Positions 1 through 10,392 of a stretch of DNA of 38,631 bases are shown here, piece after piece. The notes under the pieces were generated by a model that saw only the letters and a program-made list of their open reading frames with translations, was not told the origin of the DNA and did not search any database. Both the position numbers and the translations under genes were made by a program. Source of the DNA: an uncultured Clostridia bacterium (GTDB lineage: Bacteria; Bacillota; Clostridia; TANB77; CAG-508); NCBI GenBank assembly GCA_947628425.1, contig CANQZV010000005.1:1-38631 (forward strand), given 5' to 3'. How positions within the stretch are numbered: position 1 is the stretch's first letter; each line of letters opens with the position of its first letter.

Positions 1-161
1 TCTGCTTTTGCATATTTATCTACTGCATTTTCTGCTCTTTTTATTATTCCACTATTCATTACTAAATTAATACTTACTACTGCAAGTATTAATAAAATTA
101 TTATTGTTATTACTAATGCAATAAGCGTTATTCCTTTTTCTTTATTCATTCTTTGGTTCAT
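1..161 (-). CDS. Partial (3' end outside window) protein with type IV prepilin-like N-terminus
   Basis: Reverse complement reads MNQRMNKEKGITLIALVITIIILLILAVVSINLVMNSGIIKRAENAVDKYAKA; AGGAGG upstream of the ATG at 161-159. K-G-[IF]-T-L-I-A/E followed by a hydrophobic helix resembles a prepilin cleavage/methylation N-terminus. Confidence 0.7.
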   Translation of the reverse strand, partial: MNQRMNKEKGITLIALVITIIILLILAVVSINLVMNSGIIKRAENAVDKYAKA

Positions 162-267
162 TTAAATTTTTCCTCCTTTGTTATATATTTTTACTTATTA
201 ATTATTCTCTATTTACTATTCATTATTCATATTTATATCATTATTTTACACTGGTGTCAATATTTTT

Positions 268-1398
268 TTATTTTAATACTTCATTTAATACATTAGCTAA
301 ATATTTCATACTAGCTGTTGCTTCTTCTAATGTGTTTCCTGTTGCTCCTACTTCTATAATAGAAGCTGCGTTTCTTATTTTTTGATTAAATGTAGAGCTT
401 CTTAAATTAATAGATCTAAATAAACCTGGATACATTTCGTTAGCCTTTTGTTGTATCATTACAGCAAATTTCAAGTTATTTTTCCAATTTGGATGCTTTC
501 CTCCTCCGTCATTTGTACCTATTACAAACATTAGCTGTGCTACTTTTTCTCCATTAATTTCTACAGTTGGTCCATATGTTCCTTTATTTCCTACCGCATC
601 ACGATGAATATCAAAAATAATTTCTGTACTTTCTTGTTTTTTTAATATATTTTCAATTGTTTTTAATGATCTAGTATAAGAACCTGTATAAGCTGGGTAA
701 TCATGTTTTGTATTATTATGTGTAACTTTAAATTTAAATTTTTCTAGTTCTTGTGTTAGCACATCTCCTACTTTTACAACAGAATATTTTAAGTCTGTGG
801 TTCTATAATTTCCACTTGCTTTATATGAATTTTCCTTTGTTGCTGTATAACTTTCACATGTATGTGTATGGTAAATAATAATATCAGTTGTATTCTTTGT
901 TTTATAATCTGGTTTTATAATATCTTCTGTTAATTTTATGTTTGTTAAATTTTTTATTGTAACAGATTTATATTTATTTGTATATGTGTCTTTTATTTCA
1001 ACTTTTTCAGATGTTTCTTCTTTTTCATTATTAACCGTATTTTCATTTTCCTCATTATTTTCTTCTGTTTCTTCAATTATTTCTTCTGTTTCAATATTAG
1101 GTAATTCTAAGTTTAATATTCTAATTAATCCGCTTCTAGATGTAGTTTTTGCAATTCTACTAGGATTAGTAGGAGTGTTTTCGGAAGTAGTGTTATCTAT
1201 TCCTAAATTTATAGTTTTTAAAACTGGAAGAGATATATCAATACATGATAAGAAAGTGAAGTTTTTATTTTCCTTATTTTCTTTATTAGTTTTATTTATA
1301 TAAAAAAAATATCTAGTAATTAACATTACAATGACAATAAGTCCTATTGTTGTTACTAGATATTTTATTAAATCTTTTATTTTTATAGTAGTTATCAT
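268..1398 (-). CDS. spoIIP: Stage II sporulation protein P (SpoIIP) family
   Basis: 376 aa, N-terminal TM, IIIYHTHTCESYT motif, FDIHRDAVG, AQLMFVIGTNDGGGKHPNWKNNLKFA, C-terminal IIEVGATGNTLEEA typical of SpoIIP amidase. Confidence 0.9.
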   Translation of the reverse strand: MITTIKIKDLIKYLVTTIGLIVIVMLITRYFFYINKTNKENKENKNFTFLSCIDISLPVLKTINLGIDNTTSENTPTNPSRIAKTTSRSGLIRILNLELPNIETEEIIEETEENNEENENTVNNEKEETSEKVEIKDTYTNKYKSVTIKNLTNIKLTEDIIKPDYKTKNTTDIIIYHTHTCESYTATKENSYKASGNYRTTDLKYSVVKVGDVLTQELEKFKFKVTHNNTKHDYPAYTGSYTRSLKTIENILKKQESTEIIFDIHRDAVGNKGTYGPTVEINGEKVAQLMFVIGTNDGGGKHPNWKNNLKFAVMIQQKANEMYPGLFRSINLRSSTFNQKIRNAASIIEVGATGNTLEEATASMKYLANVLNEVLK

Positions 1399-1467
1399 TT
1401 TTTCTCCTTAGTCTTTAAATATATATACATATTATATATATTATATAAAAGAGAAAAATATAACTTT

Positions 1468-2721
1468 TTATTCAAATTCTATTATGCTATCAAATATTGA
1501 GTCAGCATTTAATTCTACTGTTTTTTCTTCTCCTGTTTTCATATTTTTTATTTTAGCAGTATTATTTTTTATTTCTTCTTCTCCAATTACAAGCAGATTT
1601 TCGGCTCCTATTTTATTAGCATATTTTAGCTGAGCATTAAAGCTTCTTGAGCATATGTCTGTTTCTACTACAATATATTTTCTTAATGTTTCTGCAATTT
1701 CTAATGCCTTTTTCATTTGATTTTGTTCCATTGTTGCAATATATAATTCTGTTTTAAAGTCTTCTGGTTGTTTTTCTTCTATTAATGACAATAATCTTTC
1801 TTCTCCAGCTGCAAAACCTACTGCAGGTGTATCTGCTCCATCTAATTCTTTAATTAATCCATCATATCTTCCACCTGCTAGTACAGTATAACCATCTTTC
1901 TGAGATATAAATTCAAATACTGTTTTAGTATAATAGTCTAACCCTCTAACAATTCCCGAATCCACATCATAATTAATATTTAATTGTTTTAACATATTCT
2001 TTACATTTTCAAAATGTTCTTTACATTCTTCGCATAAATAATCAAGAATAACTGGTGCACCTTTATTTAATTTTTTACATTTTTCTTCTTTACAGTCTAA
2101 TATTCTCATTGGATTTTTATCTAATCTAGATTTACATGTACTACAATACATATTAATATTTTCATTTACAAATTCTTTTAATACTTCTTGATATTTTTTT
2201 CTACATGTTGGACACCCAATTGAATTAATTTTTAATTTTACATCTTCTATTGAAATTTTTTTAAGAAATGTATTAGCAATATTAATAGCTTCTATATCTG
2301 CTAAATATGATGATGTTCCAATAATTTCACATCCAATTTGATTAAATTCTCTATATCTTCCTTTTTGCACATTTTCATATCTAAACATAGGCATTTTATA
2401 CCACACTTTATAAGGTGATGGTTTTGAAAATAATCCATTTTCTATATATGCTCTTACAATACCTGCTGTTCCTTCTGGTCTTAATGTAATACTTCTTCCT
2501 GCTTTATCATTAAAAGTATACATTTCTTTTTGAACAACATCTGTTGTATCTCCTACTCCTCTTTCAAATAACTCTGTATATTCAAAAGTTGGTATTCTTA
2601 TTTCTTTTAAACCAAAATTTTCAAAAGTTTCTTGTGCAGCTTCTTCTATTAATTGCCATCTGTAAGATTCATCTGCAAGAATGTCTTTTGTTCCTTTAGC
2701 TTTTTGTATCATATTTTTCAC
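1468..2721 (-). CDS. hisS: Histidyl-tRNA synthetase
   Basis: KAKGTKDILADE, TLRPEGTAGIVRAY, MFRYENVQKGRYREFNQIGCEIIG, GIVRGLDYYTKTVFEF class II aaRS motifs. ATG at 2712 with an AAAGGAG site is a better start than the GTG at 2721. Confidence 0.96.
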   Translation of the reverse strand: MKNMIQKAKGTKDILADESYRWQLIEEAAQETFENFGLKEIRIPTFEYTELFERGVGDTTDVVQKEMYTFNDKAGRSITLRPEGTAGIVRAYIENGLFSKPSPYKVWYKMPMFRYENVQKGRYREFNQIGCEIIGTSSYLADIEAINIANTFLKKISIEDVKLKINSIGCPTCRKKYQEVLKEFVNENINMYCSTCKSRLDKNPMRILDCKEEKCKKLNKGAPVILDYLCEECKEHFENVKNMLKQLNINYDVDSGIVRGLDYYTKTVFEFISQKDGYTVLAGGRYDGLIKELDGADTPAVGFAAGEERLLSLIEEKQPEDFKTELYIATMEQNQMKKALEIAETLRKYIVVETDICSRSFNAQLKYANKIGAENLLVIGEEEIKNNTAKIKNMKTGEEKTVELNADSIFDSIIEFE

Positions 2722-2794
2722 TCCTTTACAATATATCAGTTTTTAGTTATATGTTAAAGTTATGTTTTTTAACTTTTGTTATTTTATTTATATC

Positions 2795-3445
2795 TTAATA
2801 ATCTTTTCTTGGTTTTAATTCAAAATAAATTGGTTTTTCTTCTTTTATCATTGTAGATTTTCCATGTCCTGGATATACAATTGTATTTTCTGGTAACACT
2901 ATCAATTTATTAGTAATACTTTCAATAATACTTTCAAAATTTGATGTTGGTAAATCTGTTCGTCCCCATGCTCCTCGAAATAGTGTATCGCCAGAAAATA
3001 GTAAATTATACTCTGATAAATATAAACTTGTAGATCCATTTGTGTGCCCTGGTGTATGAATTACTTTGAACTCCATATTTCCAATATGAATTAAATCATT
3101 ATCATCTACTCTTGAGTCTGCTTGTAATATTATTTCTGGAAGTCCAATATAAGTTGCTAAATTTATACTATCTTTATTTAAATTTTCTGCTTCTATTCTA
3201 TGAATTAATATTGTTCCACCAAAAGTTTCTTGTATATCATTTACAGCTCCTATATGGTCAGCATGGCAATGAGTTAAATAAATATATTTTAATTTTGCGT
3301 CTAATATTTTTAACATTTCAGCAATTTTTTCTGCTTCTCCACCTGGATCAATTACCATTGTTTCTTTTGTTTCTTCATCTTGAACAATATAACAATTGGT
3401 TGGTTCTACAAAACCAGTATTAACTTTTAATCTCTTTAATATCAT
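2795..3445 (-). CDS. MBL-fold metallo-hydrolase (glyoxalase II-like)
   Basis: THCHADHIGA motif, HTPGHTNGSTSLYL, FSGDTLFRGAWGRTDLP, VYPGHGKSTMI. Confidence 0.92.
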   Translation of the reverse strand: MILKRLKVNTGFVEPTNCYIVQDEETKETMVIDPGGEAEKIAEMLKILDAKLKYIYLTHCHADHIGAVNDIQETFGGTILIHRIEAENLNKDSINLATYIGLPEIILQADSRVDDNDLIHIGNMEFKVIHTPGHTNGSTSLYLSEYNLLFSGDTLFRGAWGRTDLPTSNFESIIESITNKLIVLPENTIVYPGHGKSTMIKEEKPIYFELKPRKDY

Positions 3446-3495
3446 TTGTAATCTCCCTCGTATAATTACTTTCTTATAATTTTTAGTATCAGTTA

Positions 3496-5730
3496 TTATT
3501 TTTTACGTTTAACTTCATAAACACTATCAACTTTTCTCAATGCTTTTAAAATTTTATTTAGTTCATCTATATTTTCTACTTCAATTTTAATATCTGTTAT
3601 TGCAATCTTTTCTTTTGTTGCTCTTGCATTAACACCCATGATTTTTGTTTTTAAGTTTGATAATTCTTTTATTATATCTGCCAACAATCCATTTCTATCA
3701 TTTGCAAATATTTCTATATCTACAGTATATGATGTTTCTTTGTTTTCATTATACCATTCTACATCTATCATTCTATTATCTTCTTGTAATAATTCTTTTA
3801 CATTGACACAATCTGTTCTGTGTACAGATACTCCTCTACCTTTTGTTATATAACCAATAATTTCATCTCCTGGTACAGGATTACAACACTTTGAAAGTTT
3901 AACAAGACAATTATCTATACCTTTTACAATAATACCATTATTAGAAACATTTCTATTAATTTTTTTTGTTTTACTTAGTTCTTCAATTTTTTCTTCTATA
4001 TCTAAATCTTTGTGCTCTTTTCTATATTCTTCTAATATTTTAGAAATAATTTTAGAAGGAGAAATTGCTCCAAAACCAACTGATGAATACATATCATCTA
4101 ATGAATTATATTTATATCTTGTTAGCATAGCATTAATATATTCTTGTTTATATAATTCAGTTTGATTCATGCCTATTCTTTTAATTTCTTTATCTATTAA
4201 ATCTTTTCCTCTTATAATATTCTCTTCTCTATCTGCTTTTTTAAACCATTGCTTAATTCTATTTTTTGCTACAGTAGTTTTTACATATTTTAACCAATCT
4301 CTACTTGGTCCTTTACTATTTTCTGATGTTACAATTCCTACTATATCTCCGTTTTTTAATTTTGTAATAATAGGTACCATTTTACTATTTACTTTACAAC
4401 CTACCATTTTATGCCCTATTTGTTCATGAATACTATAAGCAAAATCTATAGGAGTTGCACCTTTGGGTAATACTTTTATATCTCCTTTAGGTGTAAACAC
4501 ATATACCTCATCTTCAAATAGTTCTGTTTTTAAAGTATTCAAAAATTCTTCTGGGTCTTGCATATCTTTTTGCCACTCTAAAGATTCTCTAAGCCATGCT
4601 AATTTATCATCTTTAACTTCAACAACTGATTTTTGATTTTTATTAGCTTCCTTATATGCCCAATGTGCAGCAATACCATATTCTGCAACTCTATGCATAT
4701 CCCAAGTTCTTATTTGTACCTCAAATGGAGTACCTTTTGGACCTATTAAAGTTGTATGTAATGATTGATACATGTTTGATTTTGGTACAGATATATAATC
4801 TTTAAATCTTCCTGGCATTGGGTTATATAATTCGTGTACAATTCCTAAAGCTGCATAACAGTCTTTTACAGAATTTACTAATATTCTAAGAGCAAATAGG
4901 TCGTAGATTTGATCTAGGGTTTTATTATCTCTTTTCATTTTTCTATATATACTATATAAATGTTTTGCTCTACCAGTAACTTCTGCATCTATATGCTGAG
5001 TTTTTAATTCTTCACGAATTTTATCCATTATTTTTTCTATAAATACTAATCTTTCTTCTCTTTTTTTATCTATTCCATCTACAATTTCTCTATAATCTTC
5101 TGGATATAAATATTTAAAAGATAAATCTTCTAATTCCCATTTTAATGAGTATAATCCTAAACGATTAGCAAGAGGAGCATATAAATCCATTGTTTCTTTT
5201 GCATTTGCAATTTGCCTATCTCTTGTTAAATATTTTAATGTTCTCATGTTGTGTAATCTATCTGCTAATTTAATTAAAATAACTCTTATGTCTTTTCCCA
5301 TTGCTAAGAACATTTTTCTATAATCTTCAACTTGTTGTTCTTGTAAGGTTGTATACTGTTGCAATTTTCCTAGCTTTGTTACACCATCAACCATATCTGC
5401 AATTTCTTGTCCAAATTCATTAATAATGTCTTCATGAGTAATATCTGTATCTTCAACTACATCATGTAGCAATGCAGCACAGATTGTACTTTCATCTAAT
5501 TCAATAGTTGCCAAAATGTAGGCTACTTGAAGTGGATGAATAATATATGGCTCCCCAGATTTTCTAAGTTGATTTTTATGTTTACTATCAGCAAATTCAT
5601 ATGCTTTTAAAATTAATTTTGAATTTAATTTTTTATTGTATTTTTTCATTTCATTAATAACATCTGTAATTTCTACATTTTTAAAATCTGACATAACTTC
5701 ACCTCTATTTTTTAGTAGAATAAACAACAT
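3496..5730 (-). CDS. relA: RelA/SpoT bifunctional (p)ppGpp synthetase/hydrolase
   Basis: HD domain (ALLHDVVEDT), synthetase domain (DLFALRILV), TGS (VYVFTPKGDIKVLPKGATPIDFAYSIHEQIGHK), CCNPVPGDEIIGYITKGRGVSVHRTDC, C-terminal ACT. True start likely MSDFKNVE. Confidence 0.95.
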   Translation of the reverse strand: MLFILLKNRGEVMSDFKNVEITDVINEMKKYNKKLNSKLILKAYEFADSKHKNQLRKSGEPYIIHPLQVAYILATIELDESTICAALLHDVVEDTDITHEDIINEFGQEIADMVDGVTKLGKLQQYTTLQEQQVEDYRKMFLAMGKDIRVILIKLADRLHNMRTLKYLTRDRQIANAKETMDLYAPLANRLGLYSLKWELEDLSFKYLYPEDYREIVDGIDKKREERLVFIEKIMDKIREELKTQHIDAEVTGRAKHLYSIYRKMKRDNKTLDQIYDLFALRILVNSVKDCYAALGIVHELYNPMPGRFKDYISVPKSNMYQSLHTTLIGPKGTPFEVQIRTWDMHRVAEYGIAAHWAYKEANKNQKSVVEVKDDKLAWLRESLEWQKDMQDPEEFLNTLKTELFEDEVYVFTPKGDIKVLPKGATPIDFAYSIHEQIGHKMVGCKVNSKMVPIITKLKNGDIVGIVTSENSKGPSRDWLKYVKTTVAKNRIKQWFKKADREENIIRGKDLIDKEIKRIGMNQTELYKQEYINAMLTRYKYNSLDDMYSSVGFGAISPSKIISKILEEYRKEHKDLDIEEKIEELSKTKKINRNVSNNGIIVKGIDNCLVKLSKCCNPVPGDEIIGYITKGRGVSVHRTDCVNVKELLQEDNRMIDVEWYNENKETSYTVDIEIFANDRNGLLADIIKELSNLKTKIMGVNARATKEKIAITDIKIEVENIDELNKILKALRKVDSVYEVKRKK

Positions 5731-5741
5731 TTACAAAAATG

Positions 5742-7451
5742 TTATATTGATTTCATAATATCTTTTAAATTAAACTGAATATCTTCAATACCATTAAAAG
5801 AATTTATTTCCAATGTTCCTACTATATCAACTTTATCTCCTATTAAAAATTCCTCAGCTCTATATCCCATATTAAATCCAATTGCATTCATAATATGGTT
5901 ATTCTCTGTTTTTAATGTTAACTTCATATGTTTTCCATCTGTTAAAACTCTAATTGAATCTACTTTTAAGTTTTTATAAGCTATAAAAGGACATTTATTT
6001 GCTTCACCATAAGGTTCTAATTTTTCTAATTCTTTTACATATTCTATTTTTAACTCTTTTTCTGTTATTAATTTATCTATGTTAATAATTGGAACAATTT
6101 CACTTATGTTTGAATTATCTGCATATTTTTGAAAAGCTTTTTTAAAGTCATTAAATTTTTCTTTTGATACACTTAATCCAACTGCCATTTCATGGCCACC
6201 ATATTTTTCCAAAAATTTGCTATTTTCACATAATGCTTTATGCAAATCAAAACCAGGTATGCTTCTTCCTGAGCCTTTTCCATTTTCACCTTCAAAACAT
6301 ATAAGAATACTTGGTTTAAAATACATATCTGTTATTTTAGATGCGACAATTCCAATTACTCCGTGATGCCAATTATCTCCAGATAATACTATAGAATTTT
6401 GGTTATTTATATTTTCTTCGTTTATTTTACTTAATGCCTCTTCAAATATTGTTTTTTCTATATCTTGTCTACTTTTATTATATTCATTTAATTTTTCTGT
6501 TAAATTTATTGCTTCTTGTTTATTATTTGTTAAAAATAACTTTAATGCTTCATCGGCATGTCCCATTCTTCCACATGCGTTAATTCTTGGAGCTACTCCA
6601 AAAGATATACTCATGGAATTTATTTTTTTATAGTCAATACTATCTAATAAGGTTTTTAATCCAATGTTTTTAGTTACATCTATTAGTTTTAGTCCCAGCT
6701 TTGCAATAACTCTATTTTCATCAATAAGTGGAACAATATCTGAAATTGTGCCTATACAAACTAAGTCTAAATATTTTAAATATTCTTTTTCATCTAAGTT
6801 AAGTTTTATTCCTATTGCTTGTATTAGTTTAAAAACAACTCCTACTCCTGCAAGTTGATTAAATGGATAGTTACTGGTTTTAATTTTTGGATCTATAACA
6901 GCAACTGCATTAGGTAATTCATCTAAAGGTTCATGATGATCTGTTACAATTGTTTCTATTTTAAGTGAATTAGCATAACTAACTTCCTCTAAACCAGAAA
7001 TACCACAATCAACTGTAATCATTAATTTATAACCTTTTTTATTTATTTCATCAATTGCTTCTTTATTTAATCCATAACCTTCATCTAATCTATTTGGAAT
7101 ATATACTCCTACATTTAAGTTTCTTTCTTCTAAAAATTTTTTTAGAACAGATATACTTGTAATTCCATCTACATCATAATCTCCATATATTATTATTTTT
7201 TCTTTTTCTTCTATTGCTTTTATTATTCTATTTACAGCAAGCTCCATACCTGGTAATAAAAATGGATTATAAAAATCGTTTCTAGTTGGTTCTAAAAAGA
7301 TTTTTATTTTTTCATCTTCTATAATATTTCTTCCAACTAAAATTGTTGCTAATAACTCATTTATATTAAATTTATTTTTTATTTCTTCTATTTTTTTTGT
7401 GTCTACTTCTTTATATACCCATTTCTTATTCATATAAATCTCCCAAAACAT
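5742..7451 (-). CDS. recJ: Single-stranded-DNA-specific exonuclease RecJ
   Basis: YGDYDVDGITS, VTDHHEP, DIVPL, GRMGHADEA, ASKITDMYFKPSI, GSGRSIPGFDLHKAL. True start probably MNKKWVYKE. Confidence 0.95.
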   Translation of the reverse strand: MFWEIYMNKKWVYKEVDTKKIEEIKNKFNINELLATILVGRNIIEDEKIKIFLEPTRNDFYNPFLLPGMELAVNRIIKAIEEKEKIIIYGDYDVDGITSISVLKKFLEERNLNVGVYIPNRLDEGYGLNKEAIDEINKKGYKLMITVDCGISGLEEVSYANSLKIETIVTDHHEPLDELPNAVAVIDPKIKTSNYPFNQLAGVGVVFKLIQAIGIKLNLDEKEYLKYLDLVCIGTISDIVPLIDENRVIAKLGLKLIDVTKNIGLKTLLDSIDYKKINSMSISFGVAPRINACGRMGHADEALKLFLTNNKQEAINLTEKLNEYNKSRQDIEKTIFEEALSKINEENINNQNSIVLSGDNWHHGVIGIVASKITDMYFKPSILICFEGENGKGSGRSIPGFDLHKALCENSKFLEKYGGHEMAVGLSVSKEKFNDFKKAFQKYADNSNISEIVPIINIDKLITEKELKIEYVKELEKLEPYGEANKCPFIAYKNLKVDSIRVLTDGKHMKLTLKTENNHIMNAIGFNMGYRAEEFLIGDKVDIVGTLEINSFNGIEDIQFNLKDIMKSI

Positions 7452-7460
7452 AGTTATTAT

Positions 7461-7661
7461 TTAGCGTGTAAAATATACTATTAATGCCCCTACAATAGCA
7501 ATAATAAATCCTAATATTTTTAATCCTAAAGATGCTTGGTTTTGATCTCCGAATCCAAAGAATCTTTTTGTTAAATATCGTGCATCAAACACCATAATAA
7601 TACCTAATATTATAATAAACAATCCTATTATTATTAAAATTTTTTCAAACATTATCTTCAC
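7461..7661 (-). CDS. Small membrane protein, unknown function
   Basis: 66 aa, two predicted hydrophobic helices; sits 9 nt downstream of recJ. Confidence 0.6.
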   Translation of the reverse strand: MKIMFEKILIIIGLFIIILGIIMVFDARYLTKRFFGFGDQNQASLGLKILGFIIAIVGALIVYFTR

Positions 7662-7745
7662 TTTCCTAATTTAATATATATATAATAATATTATTTCTTT
7701 ATTTTGTCAATGTCTTTAGAGATGTCACTAAAATGATACAATAAA

Positions 7746-7780
7746 AAGCACACAGTAATAAATTTTACCACTGTGTGCTT
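7746..7780 (-). terminator. Intrinsic terminator of the 7793-8128 gene
   Basis: Perfect 11-bp stem AAGCACACAGT...ACTGTGTGCTT followed on the minus strand by TTTTTAT. Confidence 0.85.
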
Positions 7781-7792
7781 CATTTACAGGAA

Positions 7793-8128
7793 TTATTTTT
7801 TTTCAAACACAGTTTTTTTAATAAATTCGTCAACTGTGGAACTAACTCCTGCTGCTCGAAGCAATTCTTTTATTGCAATACGAACATCCTGTTCATCTTG
7901 TATAATTGTATTTTCCTGAATTGCTTCTAAGAATCTTCTCCCTTTAACTCTTTTTAAAGCAACTGCTAAAGCTGCACTTAAAAAAACGTCAAAGTTTTCT
8001 TCAGTAGCATTTGCCTGGTACAGAAAAGCTACTACTTCTTGCAATGCATCATAACCTGCAAGAGTTTTGAAGAAGTTCTTGTTTACTGTCCGCATATATA
8101 TTTCGGACTTTTTAATGTACTCTTCCAT
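7793..8128 (-). CDS. Hypothetical protein, 111 aa, soluble and helical
   Basis: Intact ORF with AGGAGG just upstream, its own promoter and terminator; family not recognised. Confidence 0.75.
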   Translation of the reverse strand: MEEYIKKSEIYMRTVNKNFFKTLAGYDALQEVVAFLYQANATEENFDVFLSAALAVALKRVKGRRFLEAIQENTIIQDEQDVRIAIKELLRAAGVSSTVDEFIKKTVFEKK

Positions 8129-8183
8129 TTTGTTCCTCCTGGAGTAATAACCCCTTAGTGATATGTTTACGAGTTACACTTAT

Positions 8184-8212
8184 ATTATACCATTTTATGT
8201 TAATTTTTGCAA
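8184..8212 (-). promoter_or_regulatory. Sigma-A-type promoter for the 7793-8128 gene
   Basis: Minus strand TTGCAA-17 nt-TATAAT. Confidence 0.75.
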
Positions 8213-8215
8213 ATT

Positions 8216-10264
8216 TTATATTTCTATTCGTGTTTCTAGCTTTTTTTCTATTATTCTTTTTAAATTTTTATTTTTATCTTTTTCTAATAATGGATCGTCT
8301 TCTAATATCTTAATAGAGGCACTTTGTACTAGTTTTAAAAGTTTTATATCTTCAAATAGATTTGCTATTTTAAATTCTGGAATCCCATGTTGCTTTGTTC
8401 CAAAAAATTCTCCTGAACCTCTTAATTCCAAATCTTTTTCAGATATAATAAATCCATCATTTGTATTTTGCATTACTTGCATACGTTTTCTAATAATTTC
8501 TGAACTTCCCTGATATTTTAAAATACAATATGATTTGTATTCTCCTCTTCCTACTCTACCTCTTAATTGGTGAAGCTGTGCCAACCCAAACCTTTCGGCA
8601 TTTTCAATTATCATAATATTTGCATTAGGTACATCAACTCCAACCTCAATAACTGTAGTTGATATTAAAATATCTATATTTCCATCTTTAAAGCTTTGCA
8701 TAATTTCGTCTTTCTCTTTTGGTTTCATCTTTCCATGTAAGTATTCTACTCTATATTCTTTGAAAATATCTGTTTTATATTTTTCTGCAAGTTCCATAAC
8801 AGACTTTGCTTCTATTTCTTCACTTTCTTCTACCAAAGGACATACAATGTAAGCTTGTCTACCCTCATTTATTTGCTTTTTTACAAAGTTATTAACTCTT
8901 TCTTCCATTGTTTTCTTTACAGCATATGTATCTATTTTTTTTCTATTTGGTGGAAGTTCATCTATAATAGAAATATCTAAGTCTCCGTATAGAATTAAAG
9001 CTAATGTTCGTGGTATTGGTGTAGCTGTCATTACTAATACATCTGGATTCTTACCCTTTGAAACTATTGTACTTCTTTGCCTAACACCAAACCTATGTTG
9101 TTCATCTGTTACTACTAGTCCAAGATTATTAAATATAACATTTTCTTCTAATAAAGAATGTGTTCCAATAATAATATCAATTTCACCATTTTTTAATTTT
9201 TCTAAAATTTCTTCTTTTTTCTTCTTTGGAGTATTTCCTAATAATAATTCACATTTTATATTATATTTTGATAATATATTTGTGAAATTTTTTAAATGCT
9301 GTGTTGCAAGTATAGAGGTTGGAGCCATCATCGCCATTTGATAACCGCATTTTACTGCTTTATATGCTGCAATTATAGATACTATTGTCTTTCCAGATCC
9401 AACATCTCCCTGCAATAATCTGTTCATAGCTTTAGAACTTTCCATATCTTTATCTATTTCTTCTAAAACTTTTAATTGTGCTTTTGTAAGTTTAAAAGGT
9501 AAATTATTTATAACATCTGACATATTCACAGATTTACTAAATTGAATTCCTTCTTCTAAGTTCTTATATTTATTTTTAAGACTTAAAAGCAATAATTGCA
9601 TTGTTAATAATTCTTCAAAAGCTAGTCTATTTCTAGCTTTTGAAAAATTACTAAATTCTTTTGGAAAATGAATTTGTTCTATTGCTTCCTTTAATTCTAT
9701 TAAATTGTATTCTCTTAATATATATTCTGGTAATGTTTCTTCTATTTTATCTTTATATAATTTTAAACCATTTTCAATAATTTGCCTAATTGTATTTTGC
9801 GATAATTGATAAGTTAAAGGATAAATTGGAATTATTTTTCCTGTATTTTTATTTTTTCCCTCAATATCGTATACAGGAGAAATCATTTCAGTTATACCAA
9901 TTTTTTTGTTTATTCTACCATAGAAAAAGTATGTTTCTCCCATTTTGAACATATTTTTTAAATAAGACTGATTATACCAAATTAATTCACATGAGTCTGT
10001 TTCATCTCTTACAATTAATTTATATATTGTCATATTTCTTCTGTAAGTTCTAATTTCTCTTATTCTAGATGTAACAATACCTTTAATTAAGCATTCTTCA
10101 TTGTTTTCAGTTTCAGATATTTTTTTTGGTTTACTTCTGTCTTCATAATCTCTAGGATAATAAGTAATTAAATCTTCTAAATTAAATATGTTTAATTTAT
10201 TAAGTAATTTTACTCTATTTGGACCAACACCTTTTACAAATTTAACATCATCTGTTAATTCCAT
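8216..10264 (-). CDS. recG: ATP-dependent DNA helicase RecG
   Basis: RLLQGDVGSGKT, VVTDEQHRFGVRQR, MTATPIPRTLAL, IVCPLVEESE, RFGLAQLHQLRGRVGRG. Confidence 0.96.
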   Translation of the reverse strand: MELTDDVKFVKGVGPNRVKLLNKLNIFNLEDLITYYPRDYEDRSKPKKISETENNEECLIKGIVTSRIREIRTYRRNMTIYKLIVRDETDSCELIWYNQSYLKNMFKMGETYFFYGRINKKIGITEMISPVYDIEGKNKNTGKIIPIYPLTYQLSQNTIRQIIENGLKLYKDKIEETLPEYILREYNLIELKEAIEQIHFPKEFSNFSKARNRLAFEELLTMQLLLLSLKNKYKNLEEGIQFSKSVNMSDVINNLPFKLTKAQLKVLEEIDKDMESSKAMNRLLQGDVGSGKTIVSIIAAYKAVKCGYQMAMMAPTSILATQHLKNFTNILSKYNIKCELLLGNTPKKKKEEILEKLKNGEIDIIIGTHSLLEENVIFNNLGLVVTDEQHRFGVRQRSTIVSKGKNPDVLVMTATPIPRTLALILYGDLDISIIDELPPNRKKIDTYAVKKTMEERVNNFVKKQINEGRQAYIVCPLVEESEEIEAKSVMELAEKYKTDIFKEYRVEYLHGKMKPKEKDEIMQSFKDGNIDILISTTVIEVGVDVPNANIMIIENAERFGLAQLHQLRGRVGRGEYKSYCILKYQGSSEIIRKRMQVMQNTNDGFIISEKDLELRGSGEFFGTKQHGIPEFKIANLFEDIKLLKLVQSASIKILEDDPLLEKDKNKNLKRIIEKKLETRIEI

Positions 10265-10366
10265 TAAACTTTCTCCTTAATTCTTATTTTATGTATACAT
10301 GTTATTATGAAATATTTACTTTTCTATAATATCATATTTAGTATGATATGTTAACGATTTTAAAAA

Positions 10367-10392
10367 AATACTAGAGTAAAAACTCTAGTATT
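10367..10392 (-). terminator. Intrinsic terminator after rpsR
   Basis: 11-bp stem AATACTAGAGT/ACTCTAGTATT, then a T-rich tract on the minus strand; overlaps the rpsR stop codon. Confidence 0.85.

Noticed and set aside
938-1303. Plus-strand ORFs antisense to spoIIP, relA, recG, ligA and others
   Set aside because: All lie within well-supported minus-strand genes and translate to low-complexity Phe/Leu/Ser/Ile-rich peptides typical of spurious antisense ORFs.
2722-2794. Possible T-box leader upstream of hisS
   Set aside because: Only about 73 nt separate hisS from the MBL gene; too short and no T-box consensus (TGGNACCGCG-like) seen.
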